From the NCBI GenBank assembly GCA_016748015.1, contig JAAOMT010000352.1, positions 372,001-436,000 on the forward strand: a DNA stretch of 64,000 bases. Direction: 5' to 3'. Source of the stretch: Geosiphon pyriformis. Lineage: Eukaryota; Glomeromycota; Glomeromycetes; Archaeosporales; Geosiphonaceae. Positions 1 to 11,699 of the stretch are shown here, piece by piece. Position numbers and translations under genes: made by a program. Under the pieces are notes generated by a model. It worked only from the letters and a program-made list of their open reading frames with translations, searched no databases and was not told the DNA's origin. Every line of letters begins with the position of its first letter. The stretch's first letter is position 1.

Positions 1-82
1 AATAAAATTCGACAAGAATTGATTATTATCAATTGGAGCGTAATAAAATAACACTGGCTTTGAAAAATTTGAAAACACTCAC

Positions 83-413
83 AAGGTGGCACATAGTCTC
101 CTAATTCGACAGGGACGTTGTGTTGAAGTTTAAGCTTGTAGATTGCTTTCAATATCGATACTCTTTGCCCCACAGATCGAACCCCAATGTCTTTAAGTGC
201 TTCGTGGTCAAGTCGTACCAGTATTGCTCCGCTGATGCCGTTTTCTAAGAGTTAAAGTAGTGGATTAATTAGAATTTTCAGCGGAAAAAAACCTCAAAAA
301 GTTTTATTCAAACCTTTTATCTGAGACTCGTAGGAAGGATAACCGATGGTCGCAAGCCATGTGTGTACTTTATTGACATCCCAATCGTTTACAGACTCCT
401 GTATTCGCTCCAT
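83..413 (-). CDS. SAM-domain protein, Ste50-like (N-terminal exons only, gene continues off the left edge)
   Basis: Two minus-strand exons, 413-314 and 244-83, join in phase 1 across a GT-AG intron and encode about 87 residues. They begin MERIQESVNDWDVNKVHTWL and then contain GISGAILVRLDHEALKDIGV and a segment ending YKLKLQHNVPVELGDYVPP. This is a SAM fold: a W-x-V-x-x-V-x-x-WL start, a GI-x-G-x-x-L centre and the D-x-LK-x-IG-V helix. The version with LKAIYKLK and DYVPP resembles SAM domains of fungal Ste50-type adaptors, which link small GTPases to a MAPKKK. A GTGAGT donor follows 83, so the next exon, including any Ras-association domain, lies outside the window. ATG 413 is the first Met after an in-frame stop upstream. 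The SAM call is secure; Ste50 orthology is inference. Confidence 0.8.
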
Positions 414-637
414 GTAAGAATTGGGTGGATGGAAGAGTGAACTAGAGGTGAGTTTCGACAGTTAATTAGAAAATCATAATATAAGCGACCTGCGGCTATT
501 GAGAAACCCCTGAATACAATCCTGGTAACAATGTTTGTTGGCTTTGAAAACCGGGATCACAGAAGTCTCCAGTAATTGGTTAAATCTTACTGTATATAAA
601 TTTTTTATTATAAAACTTTTAATCTTTTCTTTTCTAC

Positions 638-2098
638 GTGTCTACCCTTGACTTTTCCCAAACAGATACAACAATGGAATTCTTTAGAAAGTCTGCTGTT
701 GATGACTGGATTTGCCAAGGAAATTTTGGATTGGATAACAGCCATAAATGGTGCTTATCAAGTGGTAAGATAGTTGAGGATGCCATGTATGAGTTCGGGT
801 GTCCATGCACACATGAACAGTAAGTCATATCATTGATTATATGGTATGCTCGTTTCAAATATTATGGGCATTTCTCATATTTTATTTTATAAGCTTATGT
901 CACAGCTTTGTGCTGGATCCCCAAGACACCACCTATGAGATTGAAGGCATCTTCACAAAGGCTGAGTTATGAGATCTTCGCGTACAAGAAATGTGACTTA
1001 CCGAACATGCCTTCAGATCTTCCAGAATACTTAATGACATTCGCGAAGGTATGTACTTATGAATTTAATTTACGTGGTAAATCCTCCGTATTTCTTATGC
1101 TAATTAACGATAAACAGAGCACCATCCACGAGCTTCGGCGGCCTTGGAGACGCCAATAGGATCAGCCGACGGTTTCTTTCTTCGTGAGGTGCATCATGAC
1201 TTCGATTGGTTGCATCAAGCGATCCATTCTCTGTGAGTAACAATGAATAAGATCAGATCTGCATCTTCAATTCTTGACATTTGAATACTGCTTGTTACCA
1301 ACCATAGTGTACGGGAATACGAGAGTGGCGCCTTGAATGATGATCACCATGAGCAATGGTTCAATGTGCACGTTTGGGATCCAATCGTCGACCAGTGTTT
1401 TTCGGAGGCCAAAAAGGAGATATAATCTTACGAACAACAGAGTTTAGAGGCGCTGAGGCAGGAAGGTTTTACAAGTCAGAACAGGGGACGAAGTGGATGG
1501 TAGAGAGTAGCCTCAAACTCCCCAAAATGCTGAAAGACATGTTGATGCAGTTGGGGAGCGAGGTTGGCTGGTCGTGCGCAATTCTTCGGGAGTTGAAAAC
1601 AGTCGGATTTATACATGGTGGTAAGCTCTTTAACAGTGGCTACGATTACTGTTTTTTTTTGTCTGTTTACATAAGTTCTACCTTATCCTAAGGTCGTAAC
1701 CAGATGGTAGTAGAATTAGATTGCCCAAAGGGATATGTCTGTCGTGTGCGCTGAGGGAACATCTACAAAGTTGCGAACAGTGCGATCAGGCACATGAATC
1801 AGACGTTACCACTGTTGGCTGTTACGTGGAAAGTGAAGGTATTTCTATGTGAAATAGTCATGTCTATGTTGATGCCATTACTTTATAACATAGGCTTGGA
1901 ATGTTCCAACAGGCGGCTGTCAAGGAATGTATCCAGAAGGTGTTAATGCATGTTAGCAATGAAGAAGCTACAGGTGAAGTTCTCAAGTTAGCGATGAATG
2001 CTGGTACAGGTCATAAGGGCCTGGAAGACATAATACGAATCCCACAATGCTTCTCAACACCCACGAGCAAAACAAAGCGTTTCAAAAATCTGGATTAA
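638..2098 (+). pseudogene. Degenerate multi-exon gene of an uncharacterised fungal family
   Basis: At least six exon-like blocks lie in order, separated by short GT-AG introns (for example 822-890, 1049-1118, 1232-1306, 1621-1692 and 1842-1894). They encode segments such as AVDDWICQGNFGLDNSHKW, DLPEYLMTFAK, LREVHHDFDWLHQAIHSL, YESGALNDDHHEQWFNVHVW, KLPKMLKDMLMQLGSEVGW and VSNEEATGEVLKLAMNAG. I recognise this as a recurrent protein family of Mucoromycota-type fungi without a known function. The copy is broken: an indel near 969 changes frame after the codons for TKAEL, another indel lies near 1138, frame changes again near 1415 where a stretch also seems missing, and an in-frame TGA interrupts the segment after PKGYVCRVR (about 1750). 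Base composition is less AT-rich than the repeats. No promoter or poly(A) signal can be assigned. Pseudogene status is strong; the role is unknown. Confidence 0.72.
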
Positions 2099-2965
2099 TA
2101 GCCGGAGAGTTGGTGTCAGAAGTTAGAATTGGAAGTTTGTGCGACATGGATTAAAGTAAACTATACCGGAAGTAAGATTTTTAACTCATTTTTTTGATAA
2201 TATATTAATATAAAACTCAAATCAATAAAAAAATTTATTTAGTATTGGAATTATAATACACTTATTTGTTAATATATTAAATTATTTATTAAAAAATTAT
2301 TTACTTTTTTGAGTTTATAATAAAATATAAAAAATATCGTCTTAAATTATGCCAAAGTTTATAAATTGGTAATCTAATTGGAAATATTAATTAAATTACT
2401 TAAATTATTATTTTGTATTAATAAAAATAAGTTACAAATTATAATATCAACTAATTTTACAATTATAAATTATAAATTTCTAAAAGAAAATTTATTAATA
2501 TTACTGTTTATTATAATTATAATGAAGTTTTTTTTTTATTTTAATATATATAAAATTTTTTTTTGGTATTAAACAAAGCAATACATAAATTAATTAATTA
2601 TATTATAAACAAAAATAAAAAGGTCTTAATAATACATTTAATTTATTTTTAATAAAATTAAATAATTAAAAATATTTGTAATAATTATAATAAACAAAAC
2701 AAAAATAATATTACAATTTAATTTAGTAAATTTTATAATTTCAAGATATTAAAATTAAATATAATAAAAAAACAATAATAAATTGTGTTAATTACTTTGA
2801 AAATAATTTAATGTAGTAAATTTAATATTATTGACAATTTAAAAACTTGTTTGCAAACTGGTAAAATAAAAGTTGTTAATTATTATTTGTTTTTAATCAA
2901 GTGCGTTTAATCAAACATTTTCCTGTTTCTAAAAAGCCAGCTCTTTTTTTATTTCGCTTTTCTTC
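2099..2965. other. AT-rich intergenic spacer
   Basis: No conserved coding segment was found on either strand. The 64-residue open frame at 2378-2572 is Ile/Phe/Asn/Lys low-complexity translation of AT-rich DNA. Base composition rises towards normal after about 2,880, just upstream of the Arb2-domain gene, which probably marks its promoter and 5' UTR. Confidence 0.6.
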
Positions 2966-4791
2966 ATGTCAAAAAAGGTTTTGGGAAATTCACCTGTTTC
3001 GGAATCGGGATTCCCCAAGGTGCTTGAGGAGTTCAGGTATAAATATAACGAAAATGGTGAATTGAGACACATTGAAACAGGTAAGCTTTCTTTTATTAAT
3101 TAAATCTGTTCTTTTTGAACACAGATTTGTCATATTTAATACACATCGAGTTGTTTAAATAGATGAGAGGTTTATTTTCTACGTGAAGCCTGACGATTTT
3201 CATTATAACCAAAGCCATTATGAGGCTTTGGGTGGCAAGTTTATGAAATGTGTTATTTCAAGCAATTCAAAAAGCATTACTCATTAATTTTTCATCTTAG
3301 AGGCCGTCGGGAAATACATTGAAGAGCAACTTGTTTCATCGTATAAGCTGATCAAAAAGGACATTCCTCTAGATTCAACCCAACCTAAGAGTAGAATATA
3401 TTGCAGGTTGTTTTTTTATCTTTTTTCTTTCTTCGAAATAATTTTGTTTATTAAACCATTGAATTTTGAATTAAATTTACTTTATCAAAGTGATGATTAT
3501 GATACATGCTCTACACTTCTCTTACTTATGCAAGGAAGTGGGGTAGTGCGCCCTGGACAATGGGCACGGCAAGGTAAAACCATTTGCTTTCTCTACATTT
3601 ATGTACCTTGACATTACTCTTTGTATCCTTCTAGTCGTCATTAACGAAAGCCTTGAGGTAAAATTGTGGTGTTAGCTTATACCACTAGATCCCCATTATT
3701 AATTTCCTATTAAAAACAGCTAGGATCCATGTTTCCTTATATAAAGAAGGCAAGAGAATTAGGATGGGGCGTTTTAATATTTAATCCTAATGAAAATTTT
3801 GGAGATGTAATAAAAGATGGTGAGGTAAGCTGAAATAAAAATCTTCACTTGTTTATTTTAGATTATAAATCTATTATAATATCGTTTACTAGATTGTAGA
3901 CCAACGTCCAATAAAAGGGTCTGAATCTCCCCTGCAGCATACTCTGTATGTTTGGGATAACTTTATAAGGTTCTTGCGATTATAAGCGTGTATTTTATTA
4001 CGGCTTTCCTTGAATGCCTTCACAATAAAGAGTTCAATTTCTAGGAGCGTTAAATCAGATCACATCTTAATGGTGTCTCATAGCTTTGGGGGTATTAGCA
4101 CCACGGCTTTGTTAGATCGAAGGGGTAATTGGAGAAATTATAAATCCTTCTTTTGCAGCTCACTAATTCCGCCTTCTCTGTACGGTAGAAAAGGAATTTA
4201 AATCTCTAGTGAAAAGGGTGGCATTTACAGATACTGTTCATAGCGCCGGTAATATCCCCACTCACTCCAAAGATTGGTTTATGGAAAACACCAAGAATTG
4301 GATCAAGTCTGAACGACCTCTAGACACTCCTGTGCAAGATGCAAACGGTTACTTTGGTTGCCGCTGTATATCGGCAGGTACGACCTTTCCGTATCTCGAA
4401 AGGTTAAAACTAAATTTAACAAATCCGACTTTGTTTACCAATAGGGCACCCCAAGCACGAGTATACTTCTGGTACTGCCATTGAGTCCGTGTTTGAATTT
4501 TTGAAAGGTAAACTAGAAAACGAGACTATTGAGCCGGACATTTCTCAAGCTCAACAGACAGAAACACAGGTAATGGAATCAGAGTCTTTACAAAAATCAA
4601 ATATGGATGACTCTCAGCAAACAAACCCAGCCGTATTGCAAGGGCAACTTGAAAATGACGTAATACATGAGCAAGAAACATCAGAAATTCATCAATATGG
4701 CAATAATGGTTCGGAACACTCGGATGGATTTGGAACCACCCAACCAAGTAGTTCAGGAACTGAAGACAACAAGATCAAAAATGCTTTATGA
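2966..4791 (+). CDS. Arb2/FAM172-domain protein, 10 exons, apparently intact
   Basis: Exons 2966-3080, 3163-3231, 3301-3406, 3491-3573, 3635-3657, 3720-3824, 3893-3969, 4045-4124, 4189-4377 and 4445-4791 join on GT-AG introns to 1,194 nt, a 397-residue protein with no internal stop. Diagnostic Arb2-domain segments are MQGSGVVRPGQWARQ, SMFPYIKKARELGWGVLIFN, HTLYVWDNFI, VSHSFGGIST, VKRVAFTDTVHSAGN and the stretch ending GYFGCRCISAG. The fold is alpha/beta-hydrolase-like and SHSFGG is the nucleophile-elbow position. Arb2 of fission yeast is part of an Argonaute siRNA chaperone complex, and animal FAM172A proteins interact with Argonaute and splicing factors; whether this protein does so is inference. 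The last roughly 95 residues are Gln/Ser/Glu-rich and probably disordered. Exon 5 is only 23 nt. The gene is convergent with the NAXD gene. Confidence 0.9.
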
Positions 4792-5341
4792 AGCTAGAAA
4801 AGGAGTTTACATCTCTGAGTCGAAAAATCAGTACAGCTAACCCTTCATCCACGTATAAAAAGATGGTATTGAGAATTCGTTAGACAAAGATCTGAACGAT
4901 AGATAGTATTATTTGTTTGAAAAATAATCAGAAGGAAAAGATGAATTGGAAAATTTTTTGGACAAGTGAGTCTTATACCTTGCCTGCAATTATTTTTATA
5001 GTAAAAAGGAATTTAATAGTGATCCGAAGTTGAATTGACCTATCGCCTCAAGTAAATTTGGCCAAGATGAAAATATCCTCTCCAGGGAATCGCTTGGGTG
5101 GCGAAAAATTTGTATATAACCTAACCCATGGTCAAAGAAAATCCCCGTTTTCTTATAAATTCAAAAGCAGAAAATGAACATTTTTCAAAAGAACCCTAAG
5201 CGTACCTATTTTCCAAATAATTTCCACATGGAAACTTGGTCATCAGAAAAGTCTAGAATTTTGAACTGAATTTCTGATCATATCAGGTTCTTATGGAAGT
5301 TGAGAGCAAATTATCAATGAAGAATTAGGCTTTTGTTAAAC
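4792..5341. other. Convergent intergenic region
   Basis: This separates the stop codons of two tail-to-tail genes and must hold both 3' UTRs. It has near-normal base composition, unlike the spacers, and short open stretches, but I see no conserved protein segment. It may include an old exon remnant, because a GTGAGT donor at about 4967 and a TTTTATAG acceptor near 5000 flank a short spacer. Confidence 0.5.
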
Positions 5342-7017
5342 TTACCTTTCAAATAAGGTGTGGAATACTGGACCAATTTCAGGGATCATATCGGAAGTTT
5401 GGACAGAACGGCCGAATTTTAGACCAGCATTTCGTGCACAATCGCGTACTGTTAAACAACCAGCATAGCTAGCTAGAATTGGAACATCTGAACCCGAGAC
5501 TGTTTGGTCATGCCTTTCAGGGGATCAGAAAAATTATCAAAAAGTAATGTTATAAATGAAATAAGCTTTCACTTACTGCCACAAATTTTTCTGATAAGCT
5601 GTTCCCCAAGCTAGAAATGTTGCAATAACCCCTGTTAAAATATCACCTTGACCACCACATCGTTTTAATCCGCCAGGAGAATCACATTTGTAAACTTAAG
5701 CAGTATAACAAAAAAATTCAAACAAGTTTAATATATATACTTCTTTGCAAAAATCAAGGATAAACTCACTCGTCTCGCCATTAGAAATTAAATCATATTG
5801 GCCTTTTCGAACGATGGTCACTCCACCATAAGCTTTGCTCAATTCTTTAACTATATCATCTTTGTTATATTCCTCGTGGCGAATTTTCTAACTCGAAATA
5901 AAAAACAAATGAACTAGAACTTAGGAATAAAAAATAACAAAAGCTCTTACCATGGATTCACAAAGCCGTTGAAACTCCTTGATATTTGGCGTTAAGATCG
6001 CTTTCTTGTAGTTTTTCACGATTTCAGAATGATTTTGTACTAGAAATAGTCCATCCTAATATTTTTCGATGTTAATCAGCACATGAACATGCATCAAAGT
6101 TTCAAAGTCTAAATTCGATCGACATACAGCATCAATGACTACGGGCAAACCCTGCTCTTTAGCCTTCAAAAGAATCCATTTGGCACTTTCTTGCATCGTT
6201 TGATCCCTTGATAGACCGGGACCGACGACTAAAACATGTAAACGCGAAAATATTTCAGCGACTTTTTGGGCTATCTCTTGTGGTGTCTGCGTAGGATTCT
6301 TTCTAAGAACCCAGATATATTTAATGGGTTAATTTTCCTCTTTATAGTGATTTTTAGAAGGTTTGAAATGTCAAATGTTACTAACCCCGAGTTAAGCATA
6401 TGTGGGACTACCATGAGGTCTAATAATTTGATTTTTTGTAATTCAGTCTTTTTATACAAAGAATTGATTTGACTCCAACAGTAAAAACACTTACCTGGTG
6501 AATAGCTCTTAATTTTGGAATTATCATATTTTGTCATGAAATATAAATATAAAATTAAAAGTTTCAACAAAAATTTTCTACCTTGATCGCAACTGCAGCT
6601 TCTGGTACACAAACTACATAACCCATATCTGCACCCTGTGTCTCGGACAAATTATGTTGAAATCAGTTAGGCTTTGAAAATCTTTTGTAAAAAAGCATTC
6701 CTTTTCAGCATAACCAAACATATTTACGGTTTTCAAGGCAGCAATCGCGCTAAAGTAAGGCGCGCCAGTGTATCTTAATGAAGGTTGAGTTAAAAATTTA
6801 GAGTGAAAAATTGAAATAAAAGATGTAAATTCAGACATACTCCTCTGAGCCACCAATTATTCCAATTCTACCTGAAATGAAAGATGAAGGGTTTGACCTC
6901 AGTAAAGGATGAAGAAGACTTTTGAAACTAACCTGCTTGGCCCTTGTGTAAATCAGGCGAAAGAGGAGGAACGAGCTGGCGCAAAGCCTGAAGTGAGGGT
7001 TTGGAGCTGTTTGCCAT
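5342..7017 (-). CDS. NAXD: ATP-dependent (S)-NAD(P)H-hydrate dehydratase, 11 exons, apparently intact
   Basis: Minus-strand exons 7017-6933, 6871-6841, 6773-6728, 6635-6582, 6507-6495, 6419-6386, 6302-6128, 6055-5951, 5887-5770, 5694-5577 and 5513-5342 join in frame to 951 nt, 316 residues plus TAA. The enzyme repairs hydrated NADH/NADPH (EC 4.2.1.93) and is the partner of the NAD(P)H-hydrate epimerase. Family landmarks in order are [53 protein letters not shown] (nucleotide-binding loop), [46 protein letters not shown] with the GGQGD catalytic motif, and [12 protein letters not shown] near the C terminus. No clear targeting peptide is visible, so a cytosolic location is likely. Exon 5 is a 13-nt microexon. 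Length matches the family. The human symbol is used; the yeast counterpart is YKL151C. Confidence 0.95.
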
Positions 7018-7440
7018 TATAGAAATGAATCGAAAAGGTAGGGACATTTAATGTGTCAAGCTAAACTAGAAAGATAAATCATTTTTTTGTGAGCCAATAA
7101 AAAATTTCAACAGTTGAATAATATTTTAAGGATGAATCTAACTATCTCGGAAAATTAGTTCGGCTAGGGCCGGAAATTGCAGAATTTTATTTGATTGGTT
7201 ATTAAAAAAACGTGATACATAATAATTTTGATTGGGCGAAAAAGTAATAATCACATGTTTAATGTAATTTTTATCAGTTACCTGGATATGTAAAATAATA
7301 AGTTGGGTAATTAAATAAAGAAAATGTATGAATAAAAAACGTGTAAATACTTAGCATTTTGACAAGTTGTGCTATTATGCTCGGGTTAACTACATCTATC
7401 ACAGGTGTATGTACATAATTTTCTTTTTTTTGGTAATAAA
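7018..7440. promoter_or_regulatory. Upstream region of the NAXD gene
   Basis: This is the 5' flank of the minus-strand dehydratase gene. Two CCAAT-type boxes are visible, AGCCAAT near 7092 and ATTGGT near 7185. No TATA box or start site can be fixed. The stretch marks the edge of the gene island, and AT content climbs to its right. Confidence 0.35.
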
Positions 7441-7728
7441 TTTAGGGAATTACTGAATCGACCCACCCGCAACACGTGATATCATTTACGTCATACCGAA
7501 TATTATGGTTGTCCACAACCAAGTGTTTTTTAATTATAAAACACTATAAATTACTTAAGGCATAATAAAAAATTAAATATATAATCTATATTCAATTTTA
7601 TATAAGAAAAAGTTATTTTTTATTTTAATTAAACTAATATTTATTAGAATTACTAATAAATAAATATTAAAATTCTATATATATTAATATCACGTGTTGC
7701 GAGTGGGTCGATTTAGCAATTCCCTAAA
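7441..7728. mobile_element. MITE-like palindromic element with 42-bp terminal inverted repeats
   Basis: Position 7441-7482 starts TTTAGGGAATTACTGAATCG and its inverted copy occupies 7687-7728, with four visible mismatches over 42 bp. The arms include CACGTG and a GC-rich core, which stands out in the surrounding AT-rich DNA. The 204-bp centre is AT-rich and non-coding. The palindrome may extend a few bases outward through AAATTTAGGG. Target duplication is ambiguous, so the superfamily is not assigned. Confidence 0.75.
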
Positions 7729-10619
7729 TTTAAAACATTTGGTTTTTGAACATTTTTTTTGTCATAAAACTAATGGTTCAGATTCATTTTTTTTGTTTGC
7801 ATCATTGATTCGAATTTTAAAATTTTCAATTTTACATTAACTTAATAAACATAACTGCTATTTTTTTATGCTAATTAATAAACTTTTTTAATCATAACAA
7901 TATTTTATTATGATTATTATAATTAACAACAAATTAGATGGTATTTTGTATCAGTTTTCACACTTCTTTATATTTAACTTTTCATTATGCTATATAACAT
8001 AAAATACATATAATGAATTTGTATATAGTTAAGAAATTTAACATTAGTATTTTATTTAAATAATTGTTTGTTAATTTTTGATTTGCAAAACAATAAATAT
8101 TTAAAATTATATTATTGTTTTTTTGCTTATTATTATATTACCAAATAAGTATTATTTGAATATAAAATTCTGTAATTTTTAAGTATATTATTATTTGAAA
8201 TAATAACAATAAATAATGTTATAAAATATATTAAATATACATAAACAAAAATAAGAAATAAAATTAATTACTATTATAAAATACAAATATGTATTTTTAA
8301 ATTATATATTTTTAATTTTTCAAAATTCTTAAACATTTTTTTTGCCAACTTTAACAATTATTAATTTTAAAAAATTTGTTTAATATTATATAATTCTTAA
8401 AAAATTCATTTGTTATATCAATATTAAAATTTTAAAGATAATAAAATATTAGATTTATTTAAATAACTTTAAATATTTGTATTAAATTTTATTTATCTTG
8501 GCATAATTATTTATAATATCTATTTAATTTGTAACAAAATACAAATATTGTGTTATTTTTAACTATTTTACAAATAATATATAAAAAATAAAATATTTAG
8601 TTATTTGTTTATTAATTTTTAAAAAAATTAGTTTAATATTCAAAAAAACAATTATATTAAACTTTATTTTGAAGTTTTAAATCTAATATATTAGTAAATT
8701 TACATAAATTACTATTTATTAATATATACTTAATAATATAATTAAGATTTTTTTATTATTATAATATTATAACAAAGTATATTTAAAAACTATTTAATAT
8801 AATATATTAAATTAAGTAATTTAAATTAGATATTAATCATATATTTTTTATATGTAACCAATTATCCAAGTTAATTAAAACATTAATTAAGTTAAACCAA
8901 AAGAAGCTAAAAGTAAATTTTGCTTACTAAGTTTTTTAATAATACTATTTAAAATCAAAAATAAACTCATTTAAAAACAGTCTAATTTTTTTAATACTAT
9001 TCTTAACTTTAATATTACATATTTATTACAAAATAATCATATAATTATATGCTTTTTTACTTAAAAAACTTTAATAGTACTTAAATTATTATTATTCATA
9101 TTATTAAATTTATTTTTAGCTTTAAGACTAACAAAGTCTTTAAATATATTAGCCAAAAAAAAACAAAGCTTTAAAAGATATTAAGTATAGTAAACAGATT
9201 TTTTTTAACTTTGTAATTTCTGTACATATTCTCAAATACAAATAAAGTTACTAAAGCAATTAAGAAACCAATAAGTTTAACAATAGATTTTATTAAAATG
9301 ATTAAACACAAAATTTGAGAATTTAATGAGTTTAATTTAGATTTAACAGCAAAATTAATAATAAGAACAACAAAAAAAACAGCAAAAAAAAGAATTAAAA
9401 AAACAGAAATTATAGCATAAGATTTATTATTAACAACAAATAATACAAAAAACTAAAAACCAATAATAAATTTAGAAAACAACTTAATAGAAAGAAATAA
9501 AAACATCTTATAATCAATAAACAAGTAATTCAAATTTTAATATTTGTAATAATAATAATATCCAAAAGTTTTTTATTATATATAATATTTATATAAGTAT
9601 TAGTTTTTATTATAACAAGTTTCAATATTTTTTAAGACTTAAAAATAATAACAGCAAAATATTAATGATAATAAAAATCCAAAAAATAAAAAATAAAACA
9701 AGTATAATTATTAATCTAAAAAATTATATTATTAATTTTAAAAAACAATACAGCTAAAAAAAGATTAATCAATTTGGTCTTAAAAAAATTTCTTGAAATA
9801 ATGATTTTTTTTTAATTAAGAAAAAAAAATTCAAATATTGTCTTTTTTTATTAACATAAACCAATTATTAAGAACAATAATAGCAAAAAATAAATTCTTA
9901 AAATTAACAATAGCATATTGTTATAAACTAGTAAGCTTTAATTTAACAAAAGTAATAATACTAAAAAAACCAAGAACATTTTTAATATTATTAGAAAATA
10001 TACTAATTAGAATATTATAAAATACAATAAACATAGAAAATATTTTTTGATAAATTATCATATTGTTATAAGTTGAATTAACAAACTAACAGATAACAAA
10101 AGAGAACAGAATTATATAGTAATAAAATAGATCAAAGAAGAATTCAACTTCAAAAAATGAATTAAATAAGTATAAATTTAATATATATAATTAGTTTTAT
10201 AAAAATCTTAGTTACTAATCTTAGTTACTAATCTTTTCAAAAGATAATTAGAGTATTTAAAAGTAAAGAAATAGTCCATACTATTAACAAATAATAATAC
10301 ACTAGTATAATTTTATGTTTTATATTGGTGTACTTAGAATTTAATATCAGGTATCAAATGTGTTTTTTAATCACGTTTTATTTAATAATCTTCAAATATT
10401 ACAATTATACAATTCAGGAAAAGAGTAGATAAATGCCAACAAGTAATTTTTTATTTAAGATGTTTAAATATTTAAAGATAAAAAAAAGGAATAAGCAATA
10501 GATAAAGAATTAAGATAATAATTATTATTTTATTTATTTTTGATTAATTGCTACATGTTTTTCTATAGCTGAGAAATTTATCACTTATATAGCTATTAAA
10601 AATAATCAAAAACCAGATT
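7729..10619. other. Long AT-rich non-coding stretch
   Basis: I find no recognisable protein segment, RNA gene or paired long repeat here. The open frame at 9838-10020 is low-complexity translation. From about 9,240 to 10,050 the plus strand is poor in G and rich in A, a strand bias like that of the coding strand of element J, so a fully decayed element is possible. A 15-bp unit is directly repeated near 10,205. Confidence 0.5.
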
Positions 10620-10739
10620 AATGATCAAGTTAATAATCAAATTAATAATTAGATCAATAATTAGGTCAATAATTAGGTCAATAATTAAATCAATAATCAA
10701 ATTAATAATCAAATTAATAATTAGGTTAACAATTAAATT
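10620..10739. repeat. 12-bp tandem repeat, about 10 units
   Basis: Ten consecutive 12-mers of the form AATAATTAGGTC or AATAATCAAATT fill exactly 120 bp. Units differ mainly by C/T and G/A changes. The array lies just beyond the 3' side of the minus-strand element J and could belong to its LTR, which I could not delimit. Confidence 0.8.
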
Positions 10740-11699
10740 ATTGATTATTATCTATAAATATGGTAGTTAATTATGTGACATCAATGGCTAATACATATAA
10801 TAATTAATAAAAACTATAGGTTTTAATCATAACATTATTTTTTTTAAAGAGATTAAGCTTTAGTAAAATCAAGCTATTTATGAAATATTCTATTTGATGT
10901 ATTTTATCTAACTTAAAGCTAACAAATTTGTTGAAGTTTTTTGTAGATAAAATATATAATATCTAAGATGAAATAAGTTTTGTATTCAAGAAGCTAAATT
11001 TTTATATAAGAGTTTTGGTTCTTTTAGCAATGATTAAAACTCTTGAAACATTTAATTATATAATATTCAGAATTTTTATTTGTATTTTTGAAGTTGTTTT
11101 CTTTATGAGCTTTATGTTTTCTATGATTTTATCAAGTCAACTATAAAGCTCTAATTGTTTTTCATATAACAGATTTTTGTCTATAGGCAAAAATTTTTTA
11201 TTTGTTTTTTCAAGTATATTGAAAGATAATAGTATGTTTATTATGCTTTCAAGCATATATTTATTTATTTTACTACCAATTTTTTCTCTTTTGGTAGTGG
11301 TTTTCTTTGGTTTAATAACAGTATATATTTTACTATTATCAGTTATAATAGTTTGTTTTTGAATAATTAAAATAGCATTTAGATAATTTTTGATCCAATA
11401 CTTATAAAGAGTATAAAAACTGGTTTGAATTTTTTAATTTAAGAAATAATTATTTATGTTAATTAAAGATATTTTTGTTTTGGAAATAGTGCATTTATTT
11501 ATATCTGATTTTTGTTGATTAATTGAGTTGGTATTATCACAACAGATAACCAATCAGACTGTTTGTAATATTTTTTGAGTCATATATTATAAACAAAATG
11601 ATTATTGAAAGTTGTTCTATATTAATTTTGTAAGATATAAAAACCATTGTTCAAAATTTTGTTGACCATAAAAAGTTCTTTCTACTGGCTAAAAAATTT

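Noticed and set aside
2378-2572. 64-residue ORF in AT-rich spacer
   Set aside because: Low-complexity Ile/Phe/Lys/Asn content with no conserved pattern; expected by chance in such DNA.
9838-10020. 60-residue ORF in the AT-rich stretch
   Set aside because: Starts at a TTG codon, has low complexity and matches no motif; left as unassigned DNA.
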